64,000 nt of DNA from Ch128b sp964527925 (GTDB lineage Bacteria; Bacteroidota; Ignavibacteria; Ch128b): contig CAZGQO010000010.1 of assembly GCA_964527925.1 (NCBI GenBank), forward strand, positions 48,514 through 112,513, read 5' to 3'. Shown in pieces: positions 26,267 through 34,131 of the stretch; the first letter of the stretch is position 1; each line of letters begins with the position of its first letter. Position numbers and translations under genes: made by a program. Below the pieces are notes generated by a model, which saw nothing but the letters and a program-made list of their open reading frames with translations, ran no database searches and was not told the DNA's origin.

Positions 26267-26452
26267 TTACCAGCTGGCTTTTTTTACACCAGGAATTTTA
26301 CCGCTACTTGCCATATTTCTAAAACAAATACGGCAAATACCAAATTTTCTTAAGTAGCCTCTGGGTCTACCGCAAAGGCCGCAGCGGTTATATTTCCTGA
26401 CTTTGAATTTTGGTTCCTTTTTCTGTTTAACTATCAGTGCTAATCTTGCCAA
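26267..26452 (-). CDS. rpsN: 30S ribosomal protein S14, zinc-binding type Z
   Basis: This is the short S14 form: 61 residues with two CxxC pairs (CGLCGRP and CRICF) that bind zinc, ending GKIPGVKKASW. The start codon is TTG (26450-26452), giving MARLALIVK. It lies between rplE and rpsH in the spc order. Confidence 0.97.
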   Translation of the reverse strand: MARLALIVKQKKEPKFKVRKYNRCGLCGRPRGYLRKFGICRICFRNMASSGKIPGVKKASW

Positions 26453-26462
26453 AGTTGACTCC

Positions 26463-27128
26463 TTATTGACTTACTTCTTTTTTTCTAAACGGAAATCCGA
26501 AAGCTTTTAATAATTCATACGCTTCAGCATCAGTTTTTGCTGTTGTAACAATAGTGATATCCATTCCATAAATTCTATTGACTTTATCAACATTAATCTC
26601 AGGGAAAATGATATGTTCTTTAACACCGAGTGTATAATTTCCACGACCATCAAAAGATTTGTCAGAAACACCACGAAAATCACGAACACGCGGAAGAGCA
26701 ATATTAATCAATCTATCAAGAAACTCATACATTCTTGCACCACGTAAAGTAACCATACAACCGATTGCCATTCCTTGACGCAGTTTAAAGTTTGATATAG
26801 CTTTTTTAGCTTTTCTAATTGCAGGTTTTTGACCTGCAATTAATTCAAGATCTTTCACAGCATCTTCAAGCAATTTGTGATCCTGAGCTGCTTTACCAAC
26901 GCCCATATTTAAAGTAATTTTATGGAGCTTTGGTACCTGCATCATATTTTTGTAATTGAATTGCTTCATCAAAAGTGGAATAATTTCCTGCTTATACATT
27001 TCGTATAAACGAGGAGTCACTTTTTCCTCTGGCTCAGATTCCACTTGAAGATTTTTTTCAGCTTTAGTCTTTTTAGTATCTACTTGTTGTTCTTGTTTCT
27101 TTGTACTTTTTTGTTTTTTCTCTGTCAT
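26463..27128 (-). CDS. rplE: 50S ribosomal protein L5 with charged N-terminal extension
   Basis: L5 contacts 5S rRNA and the P-site tRNA. From residue about 40 onward the sequence is a normal L5 (RLYEMYKQEIIPLLMKQF, KITLNMGVGKAAQD, GMAIGCMVTLRG, DFRGVSDKSFDGRGNY). The first 40 residues are an extra Lys/Glu/Gln-rich segment not found in standard 179-residue L5; an internal start would be needed to remove it. The extension is in frame with its own ATG, but the site before it is weak (AGG). It follows rplX by 9 nt. Confidence 0.95.
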   Translation of the reverse strand: MTEKKQKSTKKQEQQVDTKKTKAEKNLQVESEPEEKVTPRLYEMYKQEIIPLLMKQFNYKNMMQVPKLHKITLNMGVGKAAQDHKLLEDAVKDLELIAGQKPAIRKAKKAISNFKLRQGMAIGCMVTLRGARMYEFLDRLINIALPRVRDFRGVSDKSFDGRGNYTLGVKEHIIFPEINVDKVNRIYGMDITIVTTAKTDAEAYELLKAFGFPFRKKEVSQ

Positions 27129-27137
27129 CGTTTAGAC

Positions 27138-27467
27138 CTAAATCATTTCTCCAGATTTTTTACTAACTCGAACTAATTTTTTCTTGTTTGTATTTTCATC
27201 AAGAATAACTTTATAACCAACACGAGTTCTTTCATTAGTCTTTGGATCAATAGGCATTACATTCGAAATATGAATTGGTGCTTCTTTTTTCAAAATTCCA
27301 CCCTGTGGATTTTTTTGTGAAGGTCTTGTATGTCTTTTGACAATATTAACACCTTCAACAATTACTCTTTGCTTTTTTGGAAAGACTTTAAGCACCCGAC
27401 CAGTCTTTCCTTTTTCATTTCCTGCTATGACAATAACATTATCGTTCTTTTTAATTTTTAGTCTCAT
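27138..27467 (-). CDS. rplX: 50S ribosomal protein L24
   Basis: L24 is an assembly initiator of the 50S subunit. The 109-residue sequence contains the KOW motif (VIVIAGNEKGKTGRVLKVFPKK) and VEGVNIVKRHTRPSQKNPQGG. It lies between rplN and rplE. Confidence 0.97.
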   Translation of the reverse strand: MRLKIKKNDNVIVIAGNEKGKTGRVLKVFPKKQRVIVEGVNIVKRHTRPSQKNPQGGILKKEAPIHISNVMPIDPKTNERTRVGYKVILDENTNKKKLVRVSKKSGEMI

Positions 27468-27476
27468 TCAAACCTC

Positions 27477-27845
27477 TTATAATACTTCAGGAGCAAGTGA
27501 AATAATTTTCATAAATTGTTTTTCACGTAATTCACGTGCAACAGGTCCAAAAATTCTTGTTCCTCGTGGTTCATTTTGGTTGTCCAAAAGTACAGCTGCA
27601 TTTTCATCGAATCTTATGTATGTACCATCTTTTCTTCTAACTTCTTTTTTAGTTCGAACAACAACTGCTCTTGAAACATCTCCTTTTTTAACAGCACCAC
27701 CTGGAATAGCAGATTTTACCGAGACAACAATTATATCACCAACACTAGCATACCGTCTGTTACTTCCGCCAAGAACTCTAATGCATCTAACTTTTTTTGC
27801 ACCCGAATTATCTGCTACTACTAAATTGGTTTCTTCCTGAATCAT
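27477..27845 (-). CDS. rplN: 50S ribosomal protein L14
   Basis: L14 forms an intersubunit bridge. The 122-residue sequence shows the family start MIQEETNLVVADNSGAKK, the GGAVKKGDVSRAVVVRT segment and the FGPVARELREK end region. Length and gene position are standard. Confidence 0.98.
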   Translation of the reverse strand: MIQEETNLVVADNSGAKKVRCIRVLGGSNRRYASVGDIIVVSVKSAIPGGAVKKGDVSRAVVVRTKKEVRRKDGTYIRFDENAAVLLDNQNEPRGTRIFGPVARELREKQFMKIISLAPEVL

Positions 27846-27865
27846 ATTTCTATCCTCTCAAAACT

Positions 27866-28123
27866 TTATTTATTTCTTTCAAGAATTTTTACCAATCGCC
27901 ATCTTTTCCTTTTGCTTAATGGCCTTGTTTCCATGATTTCAACAATATCACCAATCTGACATTCATTATTTGGATCATGGGCCATTAGTTTTGTTGTCTT
28001 CTGGAAATATTTTTTATAAATGGGATGAGCAACCCGTCTTTCAATAGCCACAACTATACTTTTATCCATTTTGTTACTAACAACCCTACCGATTCTAACC
28101 TTTCTTATTCCTCTTTTTACCAT
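27866..28123 (-). CDS. rpsQ: 30S ribosomal protein S17
   Basis: S17 is an early 16S rRNA binder with an OB fold. The 85 residues include KVRIGRVVSNKMDKSIVV, the HPIYKKYFQKTTKLMAHDP segment and ETRPLSKRKRWRLV. It starts 3 nt after rpmC. Confidence 0.97.
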   Translation of the reverse strand: MVKRGIRKVRIGRVVSNKMDKSIVVAIERRVAHPIYKKYFQKTTKLMAHDPNNECQIGDIVEIMETRPLSKRKRWRLVKILERNK

Positions 28124-28126
28124 TTG

Positions 28127-28360
28127 TTACTTAACCTCCTTTTCAGAAGCGGATTTCGTTTTTCTCTCAATTCCCAATTCTCTTTCACGCAAGACAGTTT
28201 TCATTCTTGCAATATCTCTTCTTGTCAATTTAATTTTTGCTGTATTTGTTAACTGTTTCGTTGCAAGTGCAAATCTTAGATCAACAAGATTATTTTCTTC
28301 TTCAAGGATTCTCTTTCTTAATTCGTCATCGGTCATCTGTCGAATTTCATACATTTTCAT
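28127..28360 (-). CDS. rpmC: 50S ribosomal protein L29
   Basis: The two-helix L29 sits at the peptide exit tunnel and takes part in docking export factors. Its 77 residues hold LRKRILEEENNLVDLRFALA and the second helix RRDIARMKTVLRERELG, with a short Lys/Glu tail. It lies between rplP and rpsQ. Confidence 0.95.
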   Translation of the reverse strand: MKMYEIRQMTDDELRKRILEEENNLVDLRFALATKQLTNTAKIKLTRRDIARMKTVLRERELGIERKTKSASEKEVK

Positions 28361-28368
28361 AGTTTCAC

Positions 28369-28791
28369 CTACTCTGGTTGATAATCAATTCTTGTTACGA
28401 TTTTTGTTTTAATTGGAAGTTTATGTGCAGCTAATTTTAATGCTTCATAAGCTACACTTTGATCAACACCACTAACTTCAAACAAAATTCTTCCAGGCTT
28501 AACTACAGCCACCCAAAATTCTGGCGCACCTTTACCTTTACCCATTCTTGTTTCCAGGGGTTTTTTGGTAACTGGCTTATCAGGGAAAATTCGAATCCAG
28601 ATTTTACCATCTCTTTTCATTTTTCTTGAAAGAGCAACCCTGCAAGCCTCAATTTGTCTCGCAGTAATCCAGTAAGGTTCTAATGCTTTTAATCCAAAGT
28701 CACCAAACGCAACCGTGTTTCCACGAGTTGCTTTTCCTTTCATTCGACCTCTTTGTGCTTTTCTATATTTTATTCTTTTGGGCATCAACAT
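28369..28791 (-). CDS. rplP: 50S ribosomal protein L16
   Basis: L16 lies near the A-site tRNA elbow and is required for peptidyl transfer competence. The 140-residue sequence begins MLMPKRIKYRKAQRGRMKG and contains ITARQIEACRVALSRKMKRD and the RMGKGKGAPEFWVAVVKPG signature. It starts 5 nt after the rpsC stop. Confidence 0.98.
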   Translation of the reverse strand: MLMPKRIKYRKAQRGRMKGKATRGNTVAFGDFGLKALEPYWITARQIEACRVALSRKMKRDGKIWIRIFPDKPVTKKPLETRMGKGKGAPEFWVAVVKPGRILFEVSGVDQSVAYEALKLAAHKLPIKTKIVTRIDYQPE

Positions 28792-28796
28792 GATTA

Positions 28797-29447
28797 TTAA
28801 GCTCCGATTTTTTCGCCATATTTACCGAAGACTTCACCTCTACAAATCCAGACTTTCACACCAATTGAACCATAAATGGTTTGAGCAGTTACGCAAGCAT
28901 AATCTATATCTGCTCTGAAAGTATGTAGAGGTACTCTTCCTTCTTTATATTGTTCAGATCTTGCCATTTCAGCTCCAGCAAGACGACCGCCACATTTAAT
29001 TCTAATTCCTTCAGCACCCATCCTCATTGCAGCTGTAATTGCTGCTTTCATCGCTCTTCGGTGACTGATTCTATTTTCAATCTGTCGTGCAATATTTCTT
29101 GCAACAAGTTCTGCATCGAGTTCAGGTCTTTTAATTTCGTGTATCTGAACTTTTACTTCTTTATCAAATAATTTTTTTAGCTCAGCCTCAAGTTGAGCGA
29201 TATCTTTACCACTACGACCAATTACAACGCCAGGTCTTGATGTATGAATTGTAATCGTAAGATCCTTGGCTGTTCTTTCAATAACGATTTTCGAAACACC
29301 AGCGTTATCTAATCTTTTTTTTATGTAATCTCTAATCTTTACATCTTCAACGAGTTTGGGACCGAATGATTTTTCTTCATACCAGTTTGAGTCCCACCCT
29401 CTAACAATTCCTATTCTTAAACTGATTGGATTAGATTTCTGTCCCAA
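28797..29447 (-). CDS. rpsC: 30S ribosomal protein S3
   Basis: S3 lines the mRNA entry tunnel. The KH domain (PGVVIGRSGKDIAQLE) and the C-terminal domain (GAEGIRIKCGGRLAGAEMAR, IGVKVWICRGEVFG) are both present in 216 residues. The start codon read is TTG (29445-29447), giving the standard MGQKSNPISLRIG; the GGAGATTCC stretch upstream provides the ribosome binding site. Confidence 0.97.
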   Translation of the reverse strand: MGQKSNPISLRIGIVRGWDSNWYEEKSFGPKLVEDVKIRDYIKKRLDNAGVSKIVIERTAKDLTITIHTSRPGVVIGRSGKDIAQLEAELKKLFDKEVKVQIHEIKRPELDAELVARNIARQIENRISHRRAMKAAITAAMRMGAEGIRIKCGGRLAGAEMARSEQYKEGRVPLHTFRADIDYACVTAQTIYGSIGVKVWICRGEVFGKYGEKIGA

Positions 29448-29455
29448 GGAATCTC

Positions 29456-29809
29456 CTATGATTTATTTTCTCTTCTTGCAACAACGATTGTAACGTGGTT
29501 AGATCTTTTTCTAATTCTATAAGCTCTACCCTGCGGTGCAGGTAAAACTCTTTTTAACATTGGTCCACCATCAACATAAGCTTCCTTAACGTATAACTCA
29601 CTTACTTCAACTCTTTCATCTTCAACTTTATTCATCAAATTTGCAACAGCAGAACGGAGTACTTTCTCAGCATCACGAGCTGCATGCTTTTTTGTGAAAT
29701 GTAAAATTGTTAAAGCTTCTTCAACAGATTTACCTCTGATCAAATCAATCACTGTTCTCATCTTTCGAGGTGATGTTGGAATATATTTGAAACGTGCTCT
29801 TGCTTCCAT
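29456..29809 (-). CDS. rplV: 50S ribosomal protein L22
   Basis: L22 reaches into the exit tunnel. The 117 residues include the YIPTSPRKMRTVIDLIRGKS start region, the KHAARDAEKVLRSAVANL helix and the hairpin RVLPAPQGRAYRIRKRSNH. It lies between rpsS and rpsC. Confidence 0.97.
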   Translation of the reverse strand: MEARARFKYIPTSPRKMRTVIDLIRGKSVEEALTILHFTKKHAARDAEKVLRSAVANLMNKVEDERVEVSELYVKEAYVDGGPMLKRVLPAPQGRAYRIRKRSNHVTIVVARRENKS

Positions 29810-29824
29810 ATTCTGCCTTAAATC

Positions 29825-30112
29825 TTATTTTGCTTTACTCGCTTTTTCTGCTTTCGTACCTGGATGACCTCTAAAAATTCTTGTTGGAGCAAATTCACCA
29901 AGTTTATGTCCAACCATATATTCTGTAATTAACACAGGTATAAATTGCTTTCCATTATGAATTGCGATTGTATGTCCAACAAATTCAGGTGAGATTGTTG
30001 AGGATCGAGACCAGGTCTTAATCAACTTTTTCTGATTAGCTTCATTCAAAGCTCTGATCTTTTTAAGCAATTTCTCGTTTATGTAAGGACCTTTTTTAAC
30101 TGATCTTGGCAT
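29825..30112 (-). CDS. rpsS: 30S ribosomal protein S19
   Basis: S19 forms the 30S head with S13. The 95-residue sequence starts MPRSVKKGPYINEKLLKK and contains HNGKQFIPVLITEYMVGHKL and GEFAPTRIFRGHPG, all canonical. It follows rplB by 12 nt. Confidence 0.98.
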   Translation of the reverse strand: MPRSVKKGPYINEKLLKKIRALNEANQKKLIKTWSRSSTISPEFVGHTIAIHNGKQFIPVLITEYMVGHKLGEFAPTRIFRGHPGTKAEKASKAK

Positions 30113-30124
30113 AAATTCCTCAAA

Positions 30125-30958
30125 CTACTTTCTTCGTTTAACAATAAATTTATCAGATAATTTTCTTTTCTTACGAGTCTTTAATCCTTTAGCATATTGA
30201 CCCCAAGGTGAAGTAGGATGCTGCCATCCGCCACCACTCTTACTTTTTCCTTCACCACCACCATTTGGATGGTCTATTGGGTTCATCGCAACACCTCTTA
30301 CATAAGATCTCCATCCTAACCATCTATTTCTTCCAGCTTTTCCTAAACTTATGTTTTCGTGATCAGCGTTCCCTACAACTCCATATGTACAATAACAATT
30401 TGTATATACTAATCTTACTTCACCAGAAGGTAATTTCAAATGAACATAATTTCCTTCACGAGCAACAACCTGAGCAGAAGTACCAGCACTTCTGGCTAAT
30501 TGTCCACCTTTTCCAGGTTTTAATTCAATATTATGAACAAAACTACCTAATGGAACAACACCCAGAGGCATTGCATTGCCAGGTTTAATTTCTGCTGTTG
30601 AACTTGCAATTATTGTCTCACCAACCTTTAATCCATTGGGAGCAAGAATGTATCTCTTTTCACCATCGACATAATGAATTAATGCAATCCTTGCTGAACG
30701 GTTTGGATCATACTCAATGGAAACTACTTTTCCAGGAATTTCTCTTTTATCTCGTTTAAAATCGATGATTCGATACATTTTCTTATGACCACCACCACGA
30801 TGACGAGCAGTCAACCGACCATAATTATTGCGACCACCAGTTTTCTTGATTGGTTCAAGTAATGATTTTTCTGGTTCTGTTTTAGTGATTTCAGAGAAAT
30901 CAGCCAATATTGCAAACCTTTGAGATGGTGTAACTGATTTTAATTTTTTTAGTCCCAT
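30125..30958 (-). CDS. rplB: 50S ribosomal protein L2
   Basis: L2 is needed for subunit association and peptidyl transferase activity. The 277-residue sequence has the NNYGRLTARHRGGGHKK start, and the conserved GVAMNPIDHPNGGGEGKS segment containing the essential His. Length and neighbours (rplW upstream, rpsS downstream) are standard for the S10 operon. Confidence 0.98.
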   Translation of the reverse strand: MGLKKLKSVTPSQRFAILADFSEITKTEPEKSLLEPIKKTGGRNNYGRLTARHRGGGHKKMYRIIDFKRDKREIPGKVVSIEYDPNRSARIALIHYVDGEKRYILAPNGLKVGETIIASSTAEIKPGNAMPLGVVPLGSFVHNIELKPGKGGQLARSAGTSAQVVAREGNYVHLKLPSGEVRLVYTNCYCTYGVVGNADHENISLGKAGRNRWLGWRSYVRGVAMNPIDHPNGGGEGKSKSGGGWQHPTSPWGQYAKGLKTRKKRKLSDKFIVKRRK

Positions 30959-30973
30959 TATCTTCTATCCTGC

Positions 30974-31282
30974 TTAAATACTTTCAAAGAAATCTATTTT
31001 TTGACCTTCTTTCAATGTTACATAAGCCTTTTTGATAGTAGCAGTTCTGCCAGTAAATCGACCAGATCTTCTAAACTGAGTTCTTGTTTTTCCTTTTCGA
31101 ATGACAGTTCTAACATTGACTACTTCTACGTTAAATTTTTTTGATACTGCTTCAGCGATTTCAAGTTTATTAGCATTTTTGGCGACCACAAAACCATATA
31201 CATTCAAACCTTTATCCTGCAGAGCAGTGATTTTCTCAGTTAGAAGTGGCCGAATTAAAATTTCATTAATATTTTTACTCAT
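30974..31282 (-). CDS. rplW: 50S ribosomal protein L23
   Basis: L23 lies at the tunnel exit and docks trigger factor and SRP. The 102-residue protein has the IRPLLTEKITALQDKGLNVY start and KLEIAEAVSKKFNVEVVNV. It overlaps the end of rplD by 8 nt, suggesting coupled translation. Confidence 0.97.
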   Translation of the reverse strand: MSKNINEILIRPLLTEKITALQDKGLNVYGFVVAKNANKLEIAEAVSKKFNVEVVNVRTVIRKGKTRTQFRRSGRFTGRTATIKKAYVTLKEGQKIDFFESI

Positions 31283-31907
31283 GGTTAAACTTCTTATTTA
31301 TTAAATCAACCGCACTTTCCTGTAGTAACAATACATTATTATTGAGTATATCATACGTTGAAGCTTTTTGAGCTTCAAGTACATTTAATGTTGGAATATT
31401 TCTTCCTGAAAGATATAATGTCTTATTGTAATCACCAGTCAAAAGTAATGTTTTCTTCGAATCTAAGTTTAATGCCTTAATGACATTGAACATTTCTTTT
31501 GTCTTTGGTTTTTCAAAATTGAAATCTTCGACAACGATAATCTTATTATTTATTGCTTTATAAGACAGAGCTGAACATCTAGCTAATAACTTAACTTTTT
31601 TAGGAAGTTTCATTTCATAGTCACGTGGTTTTGGACCGAATACATTTCCACCACCAACCCATAGAGGAGATCTAATAGAACCTGCTCTAGCAGTTCCACG
31701 ACCTTTCTGTCGCCATGGCTTACGTCCACCACCACGAACTTCGCTTCGATCTTTTGTTTTTGCAGTCCCCTGTCGTTGATTTGCAAGATACGCTTTAACA
31801 GCTAAATAAATTGCATGATCATTTGGTTCAACTGCAAAAACTTCAGGATTTAATTCTACCTGTCTTCCTGTTAATGAACCATCTATTTTATATACGTCAA
31901 CTTTCAT
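31275..31907 (-). CDS. rplD: 50S ribosomal protein L4
   Basis: L4 extends into the exit tunnel and in many bacteria also regulates the S10 operon. The 210-residue sequence includes the loop RGGGRKPWRQKGRGTARAGS and the GGGNVFGPKPRDY signature, then the C-terminal Rossmann-like part. It starts 3 nt after rplC. Confidence 0.97.
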   Translation of the reverse strand: MKVDVYKIDGSLTGRQVELNPEVFAVEPNDHAIYLAVKAYLANQRQGTAKTKDRSEVRGGGRKPWRQKGRGTARAGSIRSPLWVGGGNVFGPKPRDYEMKLPKKVKLLARCSALSYKAINNKIIVVEDFNFEKPKTKEMFNVIKALNLDSKKTLLLTGDYNKTLYLSGRNIPTLNVLEAQKASTYDILNNNVLLLQESAVDLINKKFNHE

Positions 31908-31910
31908 TTT

Positions 31911-32531
31911 TTACTTCTTCATCAATTTCACATATCCGTTGATATGACCAGGAATTGCTCCTTTAATAAAAATTAAATTCTGGTCTTTATCTATTTTTAC
32001 GATTTTTAAGTTTCTAACCGAAACTTTAACACTGCCCATTCTTCCAGCCATTCTTTGACCTTTGAAAACACGGCTTGGGAATGAGCTCGCTCCAATTGAA
32101 CCTGGCGCCCTTAATCTATCACTTTGACCATGCGTAACGGGACCACCACCAAAACCATGTCTTTTCACAACACCCTGAAAACCTTTTCCTTTAGACACAC
32201 CTTGAACTGTAATTTTATCACCAACATTAAAAACATCAACAGTAATTTGCTGACCTAACTGCAAATTTTGTAGATCAAAATCTCTAAATTCAGTGAGCAA
32301 TCTTTTAGGAGCAATATTAGCTTTCTTAAAATGTCCAGATAAAGGTTTAGTTGTATTTTTTTCTTTTTTATCATCGAATCCAAGTTGAACAGCATTATAA
32401 CCATCAGTTACTTTTGTTTTGATTTGAGCAACAAAGCAAGGTCCTGCCTCAATAATTGTCACTGGTATAACATTACCATTCTCATCGAAGATTCTTGTCA
32501 TTCCTGTTTTTTTACCTAAAAGGCCTATCAT
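31911..32531 (-). CDS. rplC: 50S ribosomal protein L3
   Basis: L3 is an assembly initiator close to the peptidyl transferase centre. The sequence has the MIGLLGKKTGMTRIFDENGN start and the FQGVVKRHGFGGGPVTHGQS loop with the Gln methylation site context. An upstream TTG at 32543 is open in frame, but the ATG at 32531 is preferred: it gives the family-standard start and GGAG lies 6 nt before it. The length is then 206 residues. Confidence 0.96.
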   Translation of the reverse strand: MIGLLGKKTGMTRIFDENGNVIPVTIIEAGPCFVAQIKTKVTDGYNAVQLGFDDKKEKNTTKPLSGHFKKANIAPKRLLTEFRDFDLQNLQLGQQITVDVFNVGDKITVQGVSKGKGFQGVVKRHGFGGGPVTHGQSDRLRAPGSIGASSFPSRVFKGQRMAGRMGSVKVSVRNLKIVKIDKDQNLIFIKGAIPGHINGYVKLMKK

Positions 32532-32543
32532 TATAATCTCCAA

Positions 32544-32858
32544 CTATACATTGACTTTAATCTCAATATCGACACCCGCAGGGATATCGAGTTTCATTAA
32601 AGAGTCAATTGTTTTATTGTTTGAATTCAAAATGTCAATCAGACGTTTGTGTGATCTGATTTCAAATTGATCGCGTGATTTTTTATCTACATGAGGAGAT
32701 CTAAGAACAGTATAAACAGTTCTTTTAGTTGGCAAAGGAATGGGACCAGACACTACAGCCCCTGTACTTCTAACTGTTTTTATAATCTTCTCAGCCGACT
32801 TGTCCAAGAGATTATGATCGTATGATTTCAATTTAATCCGAATCTTTTGACTCTGCAC
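32544..32858 (-). CDS. rpsJ: 30S ribosomal protein S10
   Basis: S10 sits in the 30S head and doubles as NusE in antitermination with NusB. The 104 residues show QKIRIKLKSYDHNLLDKSAE, GPIPLPTKRTVYTVLRSPHV and FEIRSHKRLIDIL. The start codon is GTG (32856-32858) with AGGAG upstream. It begins the S10 gene order directly downstream of tuf, with a gap of 38 nt and no visible terminator. Confidence 0.97.
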   Translation of the reverse strand: MQSQKIRIKLKSYDHNLLDKSAEKIIKTVRSTGAVVSGPIPLPTKRTVYTVLRSPHVDKKSRDQFEIRSHKRLIDILNSNNKTIDSLMKLDIPAGVDIEIKVNV

Positions 32859-32896
32859 TTCTTAAATCTCCTAAAAATTATTTTCTTGGTCTAAAA

Positions 32897-34105
32897 TTAT
32901 TCTAATATCTTAGTTACTACACCAGCACCAACAGTTCTACCACCTTCACGAATAGCAAATCTTAATCCTTCTTCCATAGCAATTTCATAAATCAACTCGA
33001 CAGTTAACTTTACATTATCACCTGGCATAACCATTTCAACACCTTCTGGTAATGTAGCTACACCAGTTACGTCAGTAGTTCTGAAATAGAACTGTGGTCT
33101 ATAACCTGAGAAGAATGGAGTGTGTCGACCACCTTCTTCTTTCGATAATACGTAAACTTCGCATTCAAATTTCTTGTGTGGAGTTATGCTACCTGGTTTT
33201 GCTAAAACCATACCTCTTTCTATTTCATCTTTACCAATACCTCTTAACAATAATCCTGCGTTATCGCCCGCAATTGCTTCATCAAGTTCTTTTCTAAACA
33301 TTTCAATACCAGTGACGACAGTCTTTTTATGTTGACCTAAACCAATTAATTCAACTTCTTCGTTTAATTTGATTCTTCCTCTTTCAACTCTTCCGGTTGC
33401 AACGGTTCCACGACCAGTAATACTGAAGACATCTTCGACTGGCATCAAGAATGGTTTATCAATATCTCTTTGTGGTAATGGAATATAATTATCAAGTGCA
33501 TCAACTAATTCATAAATGCATTTAAATTCTGGTTCATCAGTTGTTGAATTTGGCTGCATTGCTTTTTCCATTGCTTTCAAAGCACTTCCACGAATAACAG
33601 GAATTTCATCACCAGGAAATTCATACTTTGATAATAATTCACGAACTTCCATTTCTACAAGATCTAATAATTCAGGATCATCAACAGCATCAACTTTGTT
33701 CATAAATACAACAATAGCTGGCACACCAACTTGACGTGCTAATAAGATATGCTCTCTTGTTTGAGGCATTGGACCATCGGTAGCAGCAACAACAAGAATA
33801 GCTCCATCCATTTGTGCTGCACCAGTGATCATGTTCTTGATATAATCTGCGTGACCTGGACAGTCCACGTGTGCATAGTGTCTTTTTTCAGATGAATACT
33901 CGACATGTGCAGTTGCAATGGTTATACCACGAGCTTTTTCTTCAGGTGCATTGTCAATTGAGTCGAAAGTTCTAACTTGAGCAAGATTTTTCTTGGCAAG
34001 CACCATTGTGATTGCTGCAGTTAAAGTTGTTTTGCCATGATCCACGTGACCAATTGTTCCGACGTTCACGTGAGGTTTACTTCTATCAAATTTTTCCTTT
34101 GCCAT
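32897..34105 (-). CDS. tuf: Elongation factor Tu
   Basis: EF-Tu carries aminoacyl-tRNA to the ribosome. The 402-residue protein has GHVDHGKTTL (P-loop), DCPGHADYIKNM (G3) and NKVDAVDDPE (G4), then the two beta-barrel domains. The RGITIATAHVEY switch I region is intact. It lies 26 nt after fusA in the str operon and is the only tuf copy in this window; the tRNA cluster before secE, which carries tufB in E. coli, has none here. Confidence 0.98.
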   Translation of the reverse strand: MAKEKFDRSKPHVNVGTIGHVDHGKTTLTAAITMVLAKKNLAQVRTFDSIDNAPEEKARGITIATAHVEYSSEKRHYAHVDCPGHADYIKNMITGAAQMDGAILVVAATDGPMPQTREHILLARQVGVPAIVVFMNKVDAVDDPELLDLVEMEVRELLSKYEFPGDEIPVIRGSALKAMEKAMQPNSTTDEPEFKCIYELVDALDNYIPLPQRDIDKPFLMPVEDVFSITGRGTVATGRVERGRIKLNEEVELIGLGQHKKTVVTGIEMFRKELDEAIAGDNAGLLLRGIGKDEIERGMVLAKPGSITPHKKFECEVYVLSKEEGGRHTPFFSGYRPQFYFRTTDVTGVATLPEGVEMVMPGDNVKLTVELIYEIAMEEGLRFAIREGGRTVGAGVVTKILE

Positions 34106-34131
34106 TTTGATTTTCTCCTTTTAATTTTAAC

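Noticed and set aside
27337..27840. 167-codon plus-strand frame opposite rplX and rplN
   Set aside because: It covers two certain ribosomal protein genes on the other strand and has no recognisable domain; AT-rich mirror coding explains it.
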